Source: Enoplolaimus lenunculus
Lineage: Eukaryota > Nematoda > Enoplea > Enoplida > Thoracostomopsidae
Length of the DNA: 64,000 nucleotides
Assembly: GCA_030248215.1 (NCBI GenBank)
Contig: JASANG010003185.1
Location: forward strand, 62,001 to 126,000
Direction: 5' to 3'
Positions 12,601 through 27,600 of this stretch are shown here, in pieces. Positions within the stretch are counted from its first letter, which is position 1. Each line of letters starts with the position of its first letter. The notes beneath the pieces were generated by a model that was given only the letters and a program-made list of their open reading frames with translations, did not search any database and was not told the origin of the DNA. A program made the translations under genes and the position numbers.

Positions 12601-15600
12601 GATAAAGCTTCCGATCGGTTGGATCCGCCATTTTTTGACGGGGAAGCTTTCCGATAGGTTGAATCCGCATTGAGCAGGGAAGCTTTCCGATAGGTTGAAT
12701 CCGGTATTTTTTGACGGAGAAGCTTCCCGATAGGTTGGATCCGGCATTTTTTGACGGGGAAGCTTCCCGATAGGTTGGATCCGGCATTTTTTGACGATGA
12801 AGCTTCCGATAGGTTGGATCCGGCATTTTTTGACGATAAAGCTTCCGATCGGTTGGATCCGCCATTTTTTGACGGGGAAGCTTTCCGATAGGTTGGATCC
12901 GGCATTTTTTGACGGGGAAGCTTCCCGATAGGTTGGATCCGGCATTTTTTGACGATGAAGCTTCCGATAGGTTGGATCCGGCATTTTTTGACGATAAAGC
13001 TTCCGATCGGTTGGATCCGCCATTTTTTGACGGGGAAGCTTTCCGATAGGTTGGATCCGGCATTTTTTTGACGGGGAAGCTTCCCGATAGGTTGGATCCG
13101 GTATTTTTTGACGGAGAAGCTTCCCGATACGTTGGATCCGGCATTTTTTGACGGGGAACCATCGCGATATAAGCGAATAACTATGGCGAGCGAAAGCGCC
13201 AAGCCGGACACAAGTGCTAAATTTGAACACATCAATTTGGTTTTGGGTTTTAATAGAGGACCAGGCCTGGAGGGGCCCACCTTTGGATCCGCTGGTGACC
13301 GTATTATTGTTTGTTAATTTAGATTAGACTGCTCAAAAACTCATACTTAACGGTCGAGTACAAGACGGATCAATATTTTTTTATTTGGGTTGTATAATAG
13401 GGTAAAACGATTAAAAAATACCGCACGCTGCCGCGCGGCGACATTCGGCGACGGGCGGCGGCGCGCGCCGGCGTCTGACTTAGTAAAGTATAGCACAACC
13501 CTTAGAATATTTGTTTATCTCGATTTTAGAATAATTTATTCTTTAGCTTTGAAAATTTATGTATATTTTTTAAGTAAAACAATCAGTTGCCCAATAAATA
13601 AACGTAAAAGAAACGAAAGAAACAATTGTAAAGTAAAAAAAATTAAAAAAATCAGCAAAGTTTGTAAAAACTTTTATGAATTAAAGTCAAAAAATGACCA
13701 ATTTTATGGCTACGAAACGTGTTTCAGATCGGGGTCACAATAACACCAATGAGTCAAGACAAACCTGTTTTCACTGATCCGGTTTATATTCAAGAAGTGT
13801 CTTCTGCAACCGCTGTTGGACAAAGTTTTATGCAAGTGTCTGCCGGATCGGGACCAATTGAATATTCAATAATCGGTAAGAGAACAAACCTAAATTTTCA
13901 ACCGTGTGTACCACCAATCGCCACAGCTGGTTCTAGGTATAATAACTTTGGAATAAGTGAATGTTGACATTTAAAATTTTTTAACCCCTTCACTCATAGA
14001 GTATACTATGAGCAAATAAATACAATAATGTACGAGCAATACACACACTGTGAGCAGTGTTTATAACATATATGCGCAGTGCAAAATCTCCACAAGACGT
14101 GAGAGCCTACTCGGGCTCGAGCGTCAAGCTCCAATAGCTCAGTGGTCACCGTAAACGCCTCCCACCCGAGAGACTGGGGATCGAATCTTACCTTGAAATT
14201 ACATCTCATATGAAATTGAAAATATTCATGTTAGAAAGGGTTAAGGTTTTACGCACGTGTTAGCCGGATCTCAGCTTATTGAATATTCGATAACAGACAA
14301 GTAAATAAAACCATTTACTGAACTTGGTTGGGTTAAACAGCGGAATATCGGGGTGGCTGAAATTATAATTGTTTCCTGAATAGTTCACTTATGAAACTCA
14401 CTTGAAAACTTTGCATATCTGTCCTGAAATTTTAGCCTCCTTCGAGGTTGGTACAGGGCTGTGTAGCAACTTGCCAGATTGTCTTCTTGAGTAACTTTCG
14501 AACCAGAAGCAGTAAACGTTGAACTTGAAATTCTACTTTCACAAATGCACAGCCCCAGTTCGACGCAGATGGATAGATCCGCAGCGAACAGAAATAGCTT
14601 GTTACATCCTGACCCGTAGCCAAGGGGGGCGGCAGGGTAGCTCTGCCATTCAGGAAAAATTTTGGCCTCCCCTAGAAGCTTATTATGCAAAGCCTTATTT
14701 ATACCATGACCTCGGGCCGTAGACAAGGGGGAGGCAGGGAGGCTCAGCCCCTCTGGAAAAATTTTGCCTCCCTAGAAGCTTTTCAATCTTGCTTGTAAGT
14801 CGTTGAAAACCCTTGAATGCGCCTTCACAATAATTTTTGGCCCCCTAGCAAGGTAAGCTGGCTACGAGCCTGATTGCATTGCTTATTAATATACCTCCAA
14901 GTTACTATTAAGAGAGCGTTAAGGCCAGTTTCTCATGTGCGTAGCATCTATTGTCAGTTTGTGATAAGCCTAATAACTTTCGAACCGGCGAACGTTGAGC
15001 TTGAAATTTTATCATTTCACATATGAAATGCCTGAACTCTGAGTAGATTTTCGGGGTAACAGCTACTGTCGATCAATTGTTTCAGGAGCTATTAATATGG
15101 CTCGTAGAGGCTACACGGTCGTATTTTCAAATGGTTTTCGGCGCCCAGCATTTCGGAGCCCAGGGTTTAGATTTCAGTTTAGACTGACGTTTTTGTCATG
15201 CAGTATTGTCTTCGTTTAGAATTTTTATAAACTAAAAATAAAAAAAGCTTTAGTTAATTTAAATGACTTAAATTTAAAAACCGTTTGTTTAAAAACGTAA
15301 TGTTTTTAGGTGACAACGTGGAACGATTATTTGGCATAAACTCCACTACAGGTACAATATTTTTTGTCCGTAAACCTCGAAATGTTGACGCAGGACGAAC
15401 GCATACCATACAAATTCAAGCAATGAATACAACATCTGGCGATTTGGCAGTCACTGAAGTATGCCATATTCAGAGTTGAGATGATTACTTTTTATACCGA
15501 AGTATGCAACTGGCCGTAATTTGTCTGGCTCCAAATGTATCAGCGGTCGCTGCGTTTTTGCCGTACCACACTTTTAGGGAAGTTATGAGTTAATTACGAT

Positions 15601-18600
15601 GTACAGGTTTTAAAATTTATGCTAACCGTAGTTTTACGGCACGAGTGTCTAATGCTTAATACCATAAAATGCGGCAGCCGACTCAATTTTTGGTAGTTTC
15701 AGCCTCGAAAACAAAAATTTAAACTAATACAGAAATTTCTAATGATTGGCCAAATTAAACGGCGATTGGTCTTTGTTTATAAATTTTACCCATGTCGTCT
15801 TTAATTTTGCGTTTCATAAAGACTTGCTTCAGTAGCAATGCAAATTCATCTTAGTATTTTGTTTTGTTCAAGCTTAAAATAGTCGGTTTATTTACATACT
15901 AATAACACTTTTCTCTGTTATCAAGTGTTCATATGCGTGCCCTTTCTCAATGTCCCTTTTAGTGGCTGCTTGTTATGTTACAATGAGAATTATACTCCAC
16001 ACCCATAAATGTGGTGGGGTAAACGGCAAAATGCAACACGCACTGGGTATATTTTTTACACAGAATGTTTCCAATTGCATACTCTTGTTACAAATGTGAT
16101 GGCCCATGTATAGAACAGGGCCGGAACAGTAGTATAAGCATATTCCTAAGCCTAAGCGTATGGATGAGCTTATTCCTAAGCCTAAGCGTATGGATGAGCC
16201 TATTCCTAAGCCTAAGCCTAAGCCTAAGCGTATGGATGAGCCTATTCCTAAGCCTAAGCCTAAGCCTAAGCGTATGGATGAGCCTATTCCTAAGCCTAAG
16301 CCTAAGCCTAAGCGTATGGATGAGCCTATTCCTAAGGCTAAGCCTAAGCAAAAAAATTAATCTAAAACTTAAACTGACTGTATTATAGCCCCTCCTGAAA
16401 ACGATCCAGCCCTGTTCCATACATGGGCCAATATGATCATGGACTATTTTATTAATTTAAAAAATTATTAATTTAAGAACACAATTGGGTGTTAGTAAGA
16501 ATGTCGTGAACGGCAAGAATAAACGTTTTGCACTATTATGTTTTACGCTGTTTTTACCATACGAAGGTAATGTATTTGTCGCGGGTACGTTTCCCGCACT
16601 CGCAAAGGTACCATAAGTATTGGCTTATGTTAGTTTTAGGTTCGACTCTATGTGCTCCACGATAGTGCGTCATCTGGCGGAAGTAGCGGGCTAGGTCCGC
16701 CAGAAAAACCGGGTCATTCACGGAAACCGTCCGCGTATCCGGTCAGTTCTATTGTGGTTGATGTGATGGAAAATATACCGCCGCCTGTACTAATAGCTGA
16801 TGTTAATTCGACGTACGAACTTAGCGGTGTACCTGTTCAGTATCAAATTGTATCCGGTTCTGACGGTGAGTAGTTAATGTTGTCGACCCGTGTTACTGGG
16901 GGGGGGGGGCGATCTTAGGTTGAGTTGAATCTTTTGTCCAGAGGGTTTTCTGTTTTAAACGCGTCTAAATCTTTTGGGACACATTGGCGATTTCGTAATA
17001 GTGGGCAAATTTTGTAGATTCACAACGAATGTTTACGAACTGTTTGGCAGTATTGTACCGTAAGGCTGACCACATTGTACTCAGGGGGTGAGAGAATTCA
17101 GGACCTAACCTGACCCAGAGGTTGATTTGTATTGGAGACCCGCAAAACGCGTTGGTGAAACGTGGATCAAAATATATTTCTGATCCAAAGTGTTCATAAG
17201 CACTCGTCATATGCCGCTAAAAGGTACACGCACCAAGTGCCGTGGTTTCACTGGCGTCCATTATGGATCGCTCCTGTATATGCACCGATTATTTTCATTT
17301 CATCATGTCTATATAATTAAATCTGGAACACCCCACATACGTATTTTGGCCAACGTTTCAGCTCAATTATATAAACGTACGCCAATTAAATCTGGAACAC
17401 CCCACATACGTATTTTGGCCAACGTTTCAGCTCAATTATATAAACGTACGCAAATTAAATGTATTAATTAATTTTTTAATATGTACAATTCTAAGAATAT
17501 TGTGGTTTTGTCTGTTAAGTATGTTGGCATCGGTTGCAAATATTGCAACCACGTTGACTGGTGTATACAGTGGCGGATCCAGGATCTTATAATGGGGGCC
17601 AAAATTTCACAGGTACTAAACTTATTTTTGACCCACCCACAAACCACGAACTATTGCCATAAAGTTGACTTCCTTACGTTCGTTCAATTATTTAAAGGCT
17701 CGGATTCGGAAGCCAATTCAGTTTTGAAAAAGCAAAATCCAGTCAGCTTCAGCAACATCCGTTTCTGTTTTGAATGTGTTGGAACTGCCTGCTTTTTTGG
17801 AAAATGTTTTAGCATTAGCGGTTATGGATTTCAATTTATTTCGTAGAACAGCAATTGACACTCTATATAGTTTTTGTCGAGATGCTGTTGGGGGGCCACG
17901 GTCGGGGTGGCCCCCCATGGATCCGCCATTGGGTGTATAGTATTTACGCATCCCAAAATTGAAAAATCTAAGAGTATATTTCATGGTTTTAGGAGTGTTT
18001 TCAATCGACTCGGATACTGGACAAGTGTGGACGAACGCATCACTGGACCGAGAATATAAATCACATCATGTGATGATTATTCAAGTGGTGCCACTAGGCC
18101 GTGTAAGACGGCGTGCGGAGTTGGACGATTTAGCCAGCTCAAATCACCGAATTGGGCCTGAAGGGCTCGCGGAGGCAACTTCAAAGATGTTAAGCTGGAC
18201 AGGTTTGTATATATGAGTATATATCTGGCTGTAGTGTGTACGGCCCATGTTAGTTTTAGGGCGTCCCGGTTTCTGGTGGGTCTATAAAAGAGTAGGCTTA
18301 CATTCTAGACATTTTTTGCTTAGGCTTAGGCTTAGGCTTAGGAATACGCTTTTGCAACGTAACATTGGCCGTGTGTACTGCGACATTATTTCCAATGACC
18401 AAACCTGAGTCAACATTAAAATAATTTCGTTTTCGCAGTTAAAAAAATAGTTCGTAAATCATTAATGAACAAATGTTTAAATTCAAATTTTTCGATTTCG
18501 ATTCAGCGTTGCTTTTTTACTGCTTGAGTTGTGTCTCTTCAACCCAGCCATTCGATTTGTTTTAGATTTGCTCAAAGTTAACTCTGATGAAGCTGCTGTT

Positions 18601-21600
18601 ATTGTAAACGTCACTGATGATAACGATAATCCACCGCGATTCGAGAATTCAGATGGGACTGGCATTGTGCTTACGTTACTGCCGAATACTGGTATTGGCC
18701 GTGTGATTGGAGTAGTCAAGGTAAGCTATTATGGTGTGGCGCTATGCTTGTCGAACGGCGCTGGCTGTGGTACTGTATGTCAGCTAAAACTCATCTCATG
18801 GCCTCAATTAATGTTCTTCCAGTAAGCTGCTTGTCCTTTTATATATGCAATATATGCAATGCACATTGTATTGTATGCCTGGTGGCAACATACGGTCGAC
18901 ATATAATCGACTATAGAAGCAGTTAGAAAGACGGGCTACGTGACGCCGTGGTAGAGCGCTTCCCATGGCATCCGAGGGCCACTACGTCGATCCACGCTCT
19001 GGAGGCCGTTTTTCCAGATGCTTAGTAAAAAGGTCTGAAGTCCCGGTTGCTGTCTAGACTGACATTGTGGCTGTGTTGTTACAGCAACGGTAAATTACCA
19101 CCCTTTGAACATTGTATCCAATCAAAAATAGAATGGACACTCAAGGGACAATCTTATTGAGAATTTTGACATGTAAGCATGTGAGACATGCGTGTTCTGG
19201 TGTATATGCAATGCACATTATACAGTATGCTTTACCAACAGCATACGGTCGACATATACTCGACGATAGAAGCAGTTGGACAGGCGGACTACGTGGCACA
19301 GTGGTAGAGCGCTTGCCACGGAACCCGAAAACGCTAATTCGATCCTCGTTTTGTAGGCCGCTTTTCCAGCTGCTTAGTTAAAACGTAAACCCGGTTCCTA
19401 CTTAGACTTGCACTCTGTTTTTGTTTGATTGTAGTACAAAAACTTGAATTGAGATAAATGTTTCAGGCAGGTTAATATAAATTTAAAGAATATAATATCA
19501 AAAAAGGAAGGCAAAATGTGATAGAATATTTTTGCATTATATAAGGAAACAATATTATACAACGCCGAACGGCGCCGCAAGTGAAAAATTTTTTGTTTTC
19601 AAATTGTTCTCTTATGGCATGCTGCTGTTTATGGCATACGGCACTGCCCGACGCCGGAAAACACAAGTTAGCATCAAACGGGTCGTAAACTATAGCGCCA
19701 CCCGCAAGCAAGCTAACGACGTAACGATAACGTTTGTTCGGAATAACGACCCTGGCATGCTTAACCCCATATCGGGACGCCATTCAAACGAGAATACAAC
19801 AATTTGTGTGCTGGAAATAGGGTTTCGATGAAATTATTACTAGCTATGAAATGAAATTATTACTAGCTATGAAATGAAATTATTACTAGCTATGAAATGA
19901 AATTATTACTAGCTATGAAATGAAATTATTACTAGCTATGAAATGAAATTATTACTAGCTATGAAATGAAATTACTACTAGCTATGAAATGAAATTATTA
20001 CTAGCTATGAAATGAAATTATTACTAGCTATGAAATGAAATTATTACTAGCTATGAAATGAAATTATTACTAGCTATACAATGAAATTATTTACTAGCTA
20101 TGAAACGAAATTATTTACTAGCTATGAAATGAAATTATTACTAGCTATGAAATGAAATTATTACTAGCTATGAAATGAAATTATTACTAGCTATGAAATG
20201 AAATTATTACTAGCTATGAAATGAAATTATTACTAGCTATGCAATGAAATAATGACGATTTAATTGGTCGAGTCATCGGTGTTGAAGAGATAAATTTAAA
20301 AATGGTAAATCGAAGTGTTTCAACTCAGGACGTATTGGTAAAATCGTAAACAACTACAATTTAAGCGAATATATTTTAACAGCTATTATAGTGAGAGAAC
20401 AAATAGCAAATAAAAGTTTATTGAGCGAAGCGAAAGTTTCGCGAAGCGTTTTATGTTTTGTACTCTGGGGTCGAAAGGTAGATGTCCGTCCATTTCACTT
20501 ATTATTACCGTTACAAGCAACCTAATTTCAACATTAAAGGTTGTTTGGGTGCGAGGAATCTGTGTAAACTGTTTACAAACCTCCAAAACCGATAAATGAA
20601 CAGTTAGCTAATAGATAATTTGCATATTAGCATAGATTATAAACCTAAATTAGGACTTTTTACAATATTTCACTAATTATTAAGATTAAAAGCAATATAA
20701 TTTCACCACTAAAGAGTTTTTAGGTGCGAGGAATTTGAATAAATAGTTTACAAACCTCCAAAGCCAATAAATAAATAGATAGCTAGTAACTAATTTGCAT
20801 ATTAGCTTAACTGCTTGCGTGTGTTCGCGGTTCGCTCAATACATGTAGTCATACTACGACTGGTCTAAAGTAGCGTATACAAGGGGAATCGGCGGATATG
20901 TCCCCCAAAAATTTTTGGAAATATGCTTATACTACTGTTCCGGCCCTATTCTATACATGGACCGAATACTGTACGCTAGAAATTGTTAAAATTTAGTATA
21001 TTTTAGGCGTCAGACAAAGACAAAATAGGCACAATACGGTACAATATTGTTCAGCGACGTCACGACGATTCACGTTCGTTTCAAGTTGACGCTGAGTCTG
21101 GCGCAGTGCGAACAGCGCGAGCGTTCAACGAAATCGCGCCTCATGTGTATGGATTTGATGTAAAGGCACACGACGGACGGTATACGACCATTGATAGCGT
21201 AGTGGTATGTTAAAGCAGTATTGGGGGTCTCAAGTATACGGGTTCGAGGCCTGGTTGGACCCATATTAGAAGAACGTTTACGGCATCGCCAGGCAAAACG
21301 TTGATAGCAGCTTTAGAAGAATTCGATGAAAGGAGCATTGTCTTGGTTAATCTATGATGTTTTCTCTCTACTAAACGGGAAATTTCAACTTGTGGATTGA
21401 AGTTTTGATTGTGAGAGATTTGTTGCAGAATGTTAAACGTGGCTGGCCAATGTAAAGAACAGGGGCGGAACAGTTTTATAAGCATATTCCTAAGCCCAAG
21501 CCTAAGCGTAATATTGAGCATATTCCTATATTATAAAATGTTGCAATTATAACGTTATTGGATTTTTTTATTAAAAGTCTAAAATTAAAATTATTTTAAG

Positions 21601-24600
21601 AATTTTTTACATAAAAGTCTAAAATTAAAATTATTTTAAGAATTTTTTACGTAAGTCTAAAATTAAAATTATTTTAAGAATTTTTTACATAAACGTCTAA
21701 AATTAAAATTATTTTAAGAATTTTTTACTTAAAAGTCTAAAATTAAAATTATTTTAAGAATTTCTGTACTTAAAAGTCTAAAATTAAAATTATTTTAAAA
21801 TTTTTTACTTAAAAGTCTAAAATTCAAATTATTTTAACAAAAAACATTTGTTAAATTTTGCAGATTTACAAATTGACACCAAAAGTTCAAGCCATGTTGC
21901 TATCGTCAAAAACACCGGAATTTGTTCGTTGGTACCGCTATGAGCTGGAACAGTGAGTTTATTTTGCTATTGGCTATTAAAAAACTTCAACCAATTAATT
22001 CGCTCGCGTAGCCAAGGGGGGCCAGGTAAAGCTCAGCTTCCTCTGGAACAATTTTGGCCGTCCTAGAAAATTTTCAACACTGCTTGTAAGTCAACGACAA
22101 CCCTTGTTTGCCCTCTCCGGAAAAAAATATCTCCCATTTTAGCAAGCTGAGCTGGCTACGGGTCTGGCTAAATATCGGTATATTTTTGCAATTTATTTGA
22201 CAAATAGGTATTTCGCAGTATACTGCAAGCGCTAACAAATTGTACTGTGTTTAGTTGGCAAAAATTTCTCCACAGAATTACATTTTCGCTATAAGATTGC
22301 TTTTACTCTGGTATTGAATTCAGATGAATTATTGCTTTTAATGGTTCAAGCGTGCAAAAGTTTACAACGAAAACACGCAGTTGCGACTTGCAACTGGATG
22401 TGTTTGCAGCCGGATACCTGTAAATGCAATTTCCTTGCACAAGTTTTGTATTGCAATTGTTGCATAAAACTTACAGTGGGAAAATTGCAGTTGCAAGTTG
22501 TCGTTGCAAAAATTTACACGTGAGAATAGGGCTTTATTGTGTTAAATTATAAATTATTAATATTTCTTAATTGATTTTAGTCGCCTGACAGATCTTACAG
22601 ATTGGAACGTTTCGGTGAGCGGAGTAGCACATCATGCCGAAAATACTGTCTACAATCCGAACAAGTAAGCTTCGTGATAACTTGTATTTGTACACAATTA
22701 TAGCTTATCTATGTTGTTAAAGATGCAAAGCTCCACATACGTATTTTGGGCAGTGTTTCAGCTGTTGTAATGATTGTTTCATATATAAAAAAAGAGACAG
22801 CATTTATATGCAAATTAGAACACAATTTTTAAAACGTTTTGTGAGGAATTTTTTAGGGTTGTAAATTTGCAACCACGTTGACTAGTTGCTATTCTTAATA
22901 TTGTATGCTCGAGAAGAGTATGACACTTCGTTTCCCGTACACTAAACGGCAAAGTATCACGCGGTCCTACAGTCCGATAGACCCATTGATTGATGGGGGT
23001 ATTAATTGTACCAAGAGTAGATAATGACTTTTTACAAGAGAGTGGAACTGGGTATATTCTGTGTATGCAAGGATGTACCCAGCACGCTTTGCGTTTTCGG
23101 AACTTCGGCGGTTTTTGTTTCAACCGGTTAGGGCGGGGGCCCCTTCAGATATCGAATTCCTAGCGAAGCAAATCTATGGTATTAATGCGATGAATATGGA
23201 CTTATCAAAGCAAGAGGTTTAAAATTTTGCCACACGACAGGGACGACACCTTGTATCTTTTGGTGACAATAATCTCTCGCATACAGCCGTACTAGCTTTC
23301 ACCCATGTAAAGATCAAGGACGGAACGTTTTTCTATGGGACTGCAATACAGTAAGCTTAAGCTTTAGACTAAATTTTTTTTGCTCAGGCTTAGGCTAATA
23401 TGTAAGCTCATTTTTACGCTTAGGCTTAGGCTTAGGCTTAACAATATTCTAATATATTCTACTATTACGGCCCTGTTCTGCACATTGGTCCTAGTTTTTA
23501 TGCGCTGAAAATATTGTTCGTACAGAGCTGAACGGTTGAGCTTAGCAAGTTAGACTTATTCTAGTGTTATGTCTTATTTAAATACAATTTTTAATTTACA
23601 GGACTGATATATTTATTCATGCAATTGATCCGAAAAGCAAAAAACCTGTACGAAACAACGAACTTGTAAAGTGAGTTTGAAATATTAGCGACAAAATTAA
23701 AAGAATTATTGCAGCGTTCTTGTACATTTTCCCGATATTTCAAGCTTAGACACCTAAAGTTAGGCTCAGGTTTAGGTAACGGCAATGTTTAGACTTGGGC
23801 TTAGGTAACCTTATCCGAAACCTAAACCAGAGCGTATGCCTGAGCATAAGCCTATGTCTGTGGGTGGACGTGTAGAAGGGCCGATGGCAGTTATCCTTTT
23901 ACCAACCTCTAATGACAAGCTGATTTTTAAATAGGGCAACTGCCTTACCTTAATTAAGTTTTTAGTTGTGAAGTTTATTTACCAGTAAAATAAATTTTTT
24001 TAACTTTTGACATATAATTTAAATTTGACTAGTAGCCGTAGCTGCACACATGTGTAACTTTATTAAAAGTACTGGTATTTCAAACAAACTCTTTCATACC
24101 ACGTACGCAATATCAAACTATAAACAGTACACTGTAAAAAATGAGGTGTCAAATTGACTCTCTCGGAAATAGGCTTTTCCTGACTACACTAACTGAGTCA
24201 AATTTGACTCCGCCAGAGTCAAATTCAATTCACTGAAATGCTCAGTGAGTCCAATTTGACTCTGGCGGAGTCAAATTTGACTCAGTTTGTGTAGTAAGGA
24301 AACTCCTATTTCCGAGAGAGTAAATTTGACTCCCCATTTTTTACAGTGTACTTGAATGTATTCCATAAAGAATACAGGTTTTTAACACTTGTAAAATTGG
24401 TGAGTGCAATCTATATATCCAAATTGTTTTGTAAAACGATCATGGTATATGCACTTTCAAAAGCTAATTTTGAGTTGAAACGGTTCGCAAAATACGTATG
24501 TGGAGCGTTCGAGCTTTAATTAGCATATATATGCTGCATTGAAACTTTGCAAGCCAGTTATAATACTAGCAAACGCGTGAACTTTTTCATTGTTCGCCAC

Positions 24601-27600
24601 ATATCGTTAGTTAAGTAAAATCCAATATTCTTAAACATGCTACACAATTAATAGCACTTTTAACCCCGAAAACAGAAAATACTTATGCTTATTTCAGAAG
24701 ATTAACCACAGTGTTTCCGGAAATACAGGCCCAATTCGATTTTCTACGACTGGAACGTGTCCTACCGGTTCCGCAAATCCATTCCGTATCAGTCACTGTC
24801 GCCGAAGGAATCTTAATTGGAATTTCAATTATTATTATTGCAACTGCGTTGATTGGAACTGTGTTTATTATCAAATGGTGGAAAAGGTATAAAGTCCAAT
24901 GTTACTTTTAATTCAATGCTATACATACTTTCAGCGGACCCTTGAGAAATTTTTAAAATTTTGATGGAATGCCTCGCTGTATAAGAATATTTGGCCAATG
25001 TTACTTTTAGGGGCGTAACAGTAGATTAAGCGTATTCCTAAGCCTAAGCCTACGCCTAAGCCAATGTTACTTTTAGGGGCGTAACAGTAGATTAAGCGTA
25101 TTCCTAAGCCTAAGCCTAAGGCTTAGCAAAAAACTGTAATCTAGAATCTAAACCCACTCTTTTACAGAACCACCAGAAACCTTTACGCCCCTTAAAGTAA
25201 CATGTGCCACAAAAAGACAAAAGTATTGTGGTACCAGCCAGCTAAACATGATGGTTGCCAGCAAAGATTTAATAGGGATGCGAGGGGGTTTCACATTAAT
25301 AACGAGGCGAACTATGAATTTTCTTTAGGAAAACCGGCAAAATGTTCTAAGAGGTTGAGTCCATTGTGGCTACTGGGTCGCATGTGAGGCTGTTTACTTA
25401 ATTATTGGTATCATTTTGCAATGGTTTGCTTTCTGAAACCTACTTAAAGTATAGCTTATACTTAACCGACCACTGAGCTATAGGAGCTTGACGCTCGAGC
25501 CCGAGGGGGCTCTCACGTCTTGTGAAGATTTTGCACCGCTCATATATGTTACAATTGTTAAACACTGCTCACAATGTCTATATTGCTCGTATAGTGTTGT
25601 ATTTAGTTGCTCATAGTATACTCTATGAGAGGTTTATATATGTGATAACAATTCCTTAAACAGTTTGACGTTTCTGAAAGCGTACTTAAGTTGAGTAAAA
25701 ACTTATGCCGCTGAAAATATTTGACTCGGTCCAAACTAATAGTTCTAAAGTATTATCCTCGGACTAAGTAATATTACAGAAACAATGTACTTGTTTGATG
25801 TGAAGCGTAATGATACCTTCCTTGTAGCATTTTCACAAAACTGGCATTTCTTCATCTTTGTCCAAAAAGTTAAGTATTTACTAATTCGACGACTTAAGTA
25901 ATTACTTAAGCATAACTTTAAGTAAATACTTAATTAATTACGATTACGGAAACCCAGATTATGAATCGCATAACTACTATTAGTGAAATGCGGCTAATTT
26001 TTAGCTCCAAATACAAACAAATGTTCAGATGGTTTTATATGCCACCGTTGTAAAAGTTTAAGTTTTGTTTGTTTGAAAACCTATCGCTAACTGATCATAA
26101 ATGTTCTATCAAAATGTTACAAGATCTGTTTCGCTGTTTGGCTGCAATGCTAATTCTAACGATATTTTCAGTATCGAAGCTATAATGTTTTCAACAATTT
26201 GCAAGAAATTTTATTCACCTTTGAAAATTTAGATTTTGTAACAAAGTTTTTTCTTGTTTTCTCAAAATTTTTATAAAAAACGTTTCCTTCTTATGGCCCT
26301 GGCCGTACGCGTCTGGTTTTGTTTTACCAAAACTTTAGTGGGGCGGTATATGTTTCAACACCCTTTTGGGCCAATGTTACTTTAAGGGGCGTAACAGTAG
26401 ATTAAGCGGATTCCGAAGCCTAAGCCTAAGCCAATGTTACTTTTAGGGGCATAACAGTAGATTAAGCGTATTCCTAAGCCTAAGCCTAAGCCAATGTTAA
26501 CTTTTAGGGGCGTAACAGTAGATTAAGCGTATTCCTAAGCCTAAGCCTAAGCCTAAGTCAATGTTACTTTTAGGGGCGTAACAGTAGATTAAGCGTATTC
26601 CTAAGCCTAAGCCTAAGCCTAAGCAAAAAATGTAATATAGAATCTAAGCCTACTCTCTTATGGAGCAGAAACGTGGACGCCCCTTAAACTAACATGGGCC
26701 AATTTTATAAACAATGCTATCCGTCTTGTACTCTCGAAGCATTTGTTAGATTTAGGAAAGAAAAGAAACGCTACAACGCTGATTACATGATCAATACTGG
26801 TGATATTTTGCAACCAAAACCGCTTGCTATGGTTACAACGATACCAAACGGTCAACAACACCCCTATCATCAACATAATCATCAACAACAAGTTCAACAA
26901 ACATTTCAGCCCACAAGCAACAAGTTTCATTGCAAGCAAACATTCAGTGGAAGCTACGTGTCTTCGACCCCTACAGCTCAACTTGGTGTCATAAGGCCTA
27001 ATGGGTGAGTCACGGTTCGCCAGGGGCATAACCTGTAAGTTCGGCATGGGTTCTTTACTTTGAAGTTTTTTAATATTTGTATATTTTTATATACACACAA
27101 AATAAATGGCCTTTAAATTTTAAGACTCCTACTGTCTTAAATTTTCAAAAAATTAATGTCTTGTTATTCAAATATTAATAGTCTTAAATAGTTGAGAAAT
27201 TGGTGTCTGAAATGGTTAAAACATAAATGTCTTATGTTCAAGAAATTATTATTTACAATTTATAAAAAGTAAATTTCTTTCTTTCAAGAAACAGTTGTTA
27301 TTTTCAAGAATATATTTTCTGAATTTTATGTATGTAAAAAAGTTGCTCCGTTTATTTTCTTAAAAGTGTATATAAATAATCGAATTTCAAAGATATTTCG
27401 AGTTCAGCTCAGGCTCTCTCCAACCTAAGTTTACGTCTTTAACGGATCTCAGGATGTAAAATTAAGGAATTTGGTTGAGCTTAACATCCAATTTTGAAGG
27501 CAACTTCTTTGACAAATCTTATTTCTAAGACACATGTGTCTCAAAAATCTGCAAAACAAATCTTTTATTTCAGACATACATGTCTATTATTTCAAAAATG

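Noticed and set aside
11728-13230. A 500-codon minus-strand open frame and overlapping frames of 365 and 387 codons
   Set aside because: They are translations of the 40-bp minisatellite; all three minus frames are open because the unit lacks stops, and the peptide simply cycles with a 40-residue period.
18940-19330. Functional tRNA genes
   Set aside because: A- and B-box-like words are present, but the arms do not pair convincingly and the same longer sequence is repeated elsewhere, as in tRNA-derived SINEs.
19472-19831. Overlapping frames of about 100 codons on both strands
   Set aside because: Inside a cadherin intron, in a stretch related to the AGGGTTACGC-type repeat; no family recognised.
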